This document shows positions 61,474 to 64,000 of a stretch of 64,000 bases of DNA, in pieces. Source of the stretch: Alishewanella metallidurans (lineage in GTDB: Bacteria; Pseudomonadota; Gammaproteobacteria; Enterobacterales; Alteromonadaceae); NCBI RefSeq assembly GCF_036983985.1, contig NZ_JALAHQ010000001.1:868001-932000 (forward strand), read 5' to 3'. The position numbers and the translations under genes were made by a program. Below the pieces are notes generated by a model, which was not told the origin of the DNA, searched no databases, and worked only from the letters and a program-made list of their open reading frames with translations. The number at the start of each line of letters is the position of its first letter. Position 1 is the stretch's first letter.

Positions 61474-62247
61474 ATGGCTCAGTTAAAATTAGAAAAACGC
61501 GGTCATACCGCGCTTATCACCATGGCTAACCCACCAGCTAACACCTGGACGCACGAAACCTTGTCGCAATTACGCGATGCGGTAAAAAGTTTAAACGAAG
61601 ATAAAAATATTTATGCGCTAGTTATTACTGGCGAAGGCGAAAAGTTTTTCTCAGCGGGTGCTGATTTAAAATTATTTGCCGATGGCGATAAAGGCGTAGC
61701 CAGCGATATGTCGCGTATTTTTGGCGAAGCGTTTGAAACGCTAAGTGCGTTTAGCGGTGTTTCTATTGCCGCTATTAATGGTTATGCCATGGGTGGCGGT
61801 TTAGAAGTAGCGCTGGCTTGCGATATTCGTATTGCTGAACAACAAGCACAAATGGCATTGCCTGAAGCCAAAGTAGGCCTATTACCTTGTGCTGGTGGTA
61901 CACAAAACTTGGCGTGGTTAGTCGGTGAAGGCTGGGCCAAACGAATGATTTTATGTGGTGAGCGTATTACCGCAGACAAAGCCCTGCAAATTGGTTTAGT
62001 AGAAGAAGTGGTCGGCACAGGCTTAGCGCTAGAAACGGCGTTACTGCTGGCTGATAAAGTGGCCGAGCAAAGCCCGTCTTCAGTAAGTGCTTGTAAAAAG
62101 CTGATCCAGCAAGGCCGTACAGGTACTATTAATAGCGCATTGCCGTTAGAGCGCGAGTTGTTTGTTGGTTTATTTGATACCAAAGATCAGGTTGAAGGTG
62201 TGCAAGCGTTTTTAGAAAAGCGTAAAGCAAACTGGGTAAATGGCTAA
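61474..62247 (+). CDS. Enoyl-CoA hydratase
   Basis: This 257-aa crotonase-fold hydratase is likely to hydrate methacrylyl-CoA to 3-hydroxyisobutyryl-CoA. The oxyanion-hole motifs are F-S-A-G-A-D-L-K near 61 and G-Y-A-M-G-G-G-L-E-V near 103. The start has AGGAGG. Its stop overlaps the next start by one base (TAATG), so translation is coupled. Confidence 0.92.
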   Translation: MAQLKLEKRGHTALITMANPPANTWTHETLSQLRDAVKSLNEDKNIYALVITGEGEKFFSAGADLKLFADGDKGVASDMSRIFGEAFETLSAFSGVSIAAINGYAMGGGLEVALACDIRIAEQQAQMALPEAKVGLLPCAGGTQNLAWLVGEGWAKRMILCGERITADKALQIGLVEEVVGTGLALETALLLADKVAEQSPSSVSACKKLIQQGRTGTINSALPLERELFVGLFDTKDQVEGVQAFLEKRKANWVNG

Positions 62248-63389
62248 TGAGTACTAACACAGAGGTAGTGCTGTATCAGGAACTGATAGCACACAACGGC
62301 AAGAAAATTGGTGTAGCAACATTAAACTCAGAAAAGTCACTTAACGCGCTGAGTTTACCTATGGTTGAGTCGTTATTGCCACAGCTTAACGCGTGGCAGC
62401 ACGACAACAGCATCAGTATGGTTATGCTGCAAGGCGCGGGTGATAAAGCCTTTTGTGCTGGTGGCGATATTCGCGATCTGTATAAAGCAATGCTTGATCA
62501 ACCTGGTACTTATGCACCTTATGTTGAAGAGTTTTTCACCAAAGAATACGCCTTAGATTACTTAATACATACCTTTGGCAAGCCCGTATTAGTATGGGGA
62601 AATGGCATTGTTATGGGCGGCGGTTTAGGCTTAATGGCTGCGGCGTCACACAAAGTGGTTACCATAACGAGCCGTATTGCTATGCCAGAAATGGCCATTG
62701 GGTTATACCCTGATGTTGGCGCAAGCTGGTTTTTAAATCGTATGCCGCCGGGCTGTGGTTTATTTTTAGGCTTAACTGGTGCGTCGATTAACGCCGCCGA
62801 TGCCAAGTTTATTGGCTTAGCTGATAACTTTATATTGCATGAGCGTAAAGCGGGCTTAGTAGAAAAACTGCTGGCCATTAATTGGGGCGACACCGTGGTG
62901 CTTAACCACCAAAAACTCGGTGATGTGCTGCGTAACGAAGAAGAACAATTTCGCGCGCAAATGCCACTGAGTCAAATTCGGCCGCACCAACAAGATATAG
63001 AAAAACTAGCCCAATTAGGCTCGTTACCCGACGTAATTACCGCTATTAATGCAATGTCAGGTGATGACAAATGGTTAGAGAAAGCCAAAGCATCGTTGGC
63101 TTACGGTAGCCCTATTACCGCACACATTGTTTATGCCCTGTTGCAACTGGGACAAAGTAAAATTTTGGCCGACAGCTTTAAGCTTGAACTAGGCTTAAGC
63201 GTACAATGTGGCAAGCTGGGTGAGTTTACCGAAGGTGTGCGGGCATTATTAATGGATAAAGATCTTAAACCAAACTGGCAATATAAAACCGTAGCCGACG
63301 TGCCACAGGCCGTGATCGACGAGTTGTTCCGTTCACCTTGGAGCACCGCTGAGCACCCACTACGTGAACTTGGCCAACTAGACAATTAA
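62247..63389 (+). CDS. 3-hydroxyisobutyryl-CoA hydrolase
   Basis: This 380-aa crotonase-superfamily thioesterase frees 3-hydroxyisobutyrate from CoA. It has C-A-G-G-D-I-R-D-L-Y-K-A near 70 and G-I-V-M-G-G-G-L-G-L near 121, with E-M-A-I-G-L-Y-P-D-V-G-A near 149, the pattern of human HIBCH. Length (380) is longer than hydratases. It is followed by mmsB 13 bp downstream. Confidence 0.94.
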   Translation: MSTNTEVVLYQELIAHNGKKIGVATLNSEKSLNALSLPMVESLLPQLNAWQHDNSISMVMLQGAGDKAFCAGGDIRDLYKAMLDQPGTYAPYVEEFFTKEYALDYLIHTFGKPVLVWGNGIVMGGGLGLMAAASHKVVTITSRIAMPEMAIGLYPDVGASWFLNRMPPGCGLFLGLTGASINAADAKFIGLADNFILHERKAGLVEKLLAINWGDTVVLNHQKLGDVLRNEEEQFRAQMPLSQIRPHQQDIEKLAQLGSLPDVITAINAMSGDDKWLEKAKASLAYGSPITAHIVYALLQLGQSKILADSFKLELGLSVQCGKLGEFTEGVRALLMDKDLKPNWQYKTVADVPQAVIDELFRSPWSTAEHPLRELGQLDN

Positions 63390-63402
63390 TTAGGACACGA
63401 CA

Positions 63403-64000
63403 ATGGCAAAAGTGGCATTTATTGGCTTAGGTAACATGGGTGGCCCTATGGCCATCAATTTAGTTAAATCTGGGCATCAGGTAACCGCCTTTGATTTATC
63501 TGTAGCCGCATTAGCCCAAGTTAAGGCTGAAGGCGCATTGGTGGCGTCAAGCGCTAGCGATGCGGTACAAGGCGCAGACTTTGTTATCTCTATGCTACCT
63601 GCTGGTAAGCATGTGTTAGCGTTGTATTTAGGCGAGCAGGGCATTGCTAAAGACATTAGCAAAACGGCTTTAGTTATAGATTGTTCTACTATCGACGCCG
63701 ACAGTGCGCGTAAAGTAGGCGCAGGTTTGGCGGCACAGCAAATAGCCTTTATTGACGCGCCCGTATCGGGCGGAGTAGGCGGTGCTAAAGCCGGTACCTT
63801 AACCTTTATTGCTGGCGGTAGCGTTGCCGATTACGAGCGAGCTAAAACTGTACTAAGCAATATGGGTAAAAACTTGTTTCACGCCGGTGACATTGGCGCG
63901 GGGCAGGTAGCAAAAATTTGTAATAATATGCTGTTAAGTATTTTAATGGTCGGTACATCAGAAGCACTGCAAATGGGTGTCGATAATGGCTTAGATCCAA
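63403..64000 (+). CDS. mmsB: 3-hydroxyisobutyrate dehydrogenase, N-terminal part
   Basis: The gene runs off the right edge; 199 codons are visible without a stop. It starts M-A-K-V-A-F-I-G-L-G-N-M-G-G-P-M, has the D-A-P-V-S-G-G-V-G-G-A substrate motif near 120 and the catalytic lysine in A-K-I-C-N-N near 170. It oxidises 3-hydroxyisobutyrate to methylmalonate semialdehyde, the MmsA substrate. AGGA lies seven bases upstream of the ATG. Confidence 0.95.
   Translation, partial: MAKVAFIGLGNMGGPMAINLVKSGHQVTAFDLSVAALAQVKAEGALVASSASDAVQGADFVISMLPAGKHVLALYLGEQGIAKDISKTALVIDCSTIDADSARKVGAGLAAQQIAFIDAPVSGGVGGAKAGTLTFIAGGSVADYERAKTVLSNMGKNLFHAGDIGAGQVAKICNNMLLSILMVGTSEALQMGVDNGLDP

Overview
The window is about 64 kb of a Gram-negative gammaproteobacterial chromosome. 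Gene content and order (minEDC-ycgL-ycgM-ycgN, smc-zipA-ligA-DUF3392, gltX, a liu cluster led by a MerR-type liuR, many TonB/PEP-CTERM-type surface proteins) point to an Alteromonadales-like marine or freshwater heterotroph, most like Rheinheimera/Alishewanella. That assignment is an inference from gene order and protein style, not from a database search.

Region 1 (1-12.5 kb) looks like a collagen/gelatin utilisation locus. It holds the tail of a GntR/FCD regulator, three paralogous M9-type (collagenase) zinc proteases, and a TonB-dependent receptor with an N-terminal carboxypeptidase-regulatory-like domain. Divergent from the receptor lies an M24 (prolidase-like) peptidase. The middle collagenase ends in two calcium-binding dockerin repeats. 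Directly behind it, apparently in the same operon, is a secreted protein with a cohesin-like fold and a PEP-CTERM-type C-terminus. This suggests a two-component, surface-anchored protease complex. A GTATAC-centred motif occurs upstream of three of these transcription units.

Region 2 (12.5-28 kb) is mostly housekeeping and accessory metabolism: a YoaA-type helicase, tsaB, an SDR/DUF2878/chalcone-isomerase-like mini-operon, alkaline phosphatase, an exported methyltransferase, fadD, rnd, a DUF4397 lipoprotein and a tricorn-like protease.

Region 3 (28-45 kb) is core cell-division and chromosome biology. A small orphan acidic exported protein sits beside minE between related copies of a terminator sequence. 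Then come minEDC, ycgL, an MltB-like transglycosylase, ycgM, ycgN, an MscS-like channel, a very glutamine-rich smc, zipA, ligA, two small membrane proteins, a TPR response regulator that lacks its phospho-acceptor Asp, two tandem tRNA-Val genes and gltX.

Region 4 (45-64 kb) starts with a DUF481 outer-membrane protein, a glutathione peroxidase, a beta-hydroxyacid dehydrogenase and a RES/Xre toxin-antitoxin pair. It continues with branched-chain amino-acid catabolism. A minus-strand leucine cluster (liuR-liuA-liuB-liuC-liuD-liuE-scoA-scoB) takes isovaleryl-CoA to acetoacetyl-CoA. A divergent plus-strand set (thiolase, mmsA, acyl-CoA dehydrogenase, enoyl-CoA hydratase, 3-hydroxyisobutyryl-CoA hydrolase, mmsB) finishes leucine breakdown and degrades valine. 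The set fits a bacterium living on protein: collagenases outside, peptide uptake and proline-peptide cleavage, then amino-acid oxidation. An inverted pair of palindromic intergenic repeats interrupts the liu operon. No CRISPR array, IS element, prophage or rRNA gene was seen.
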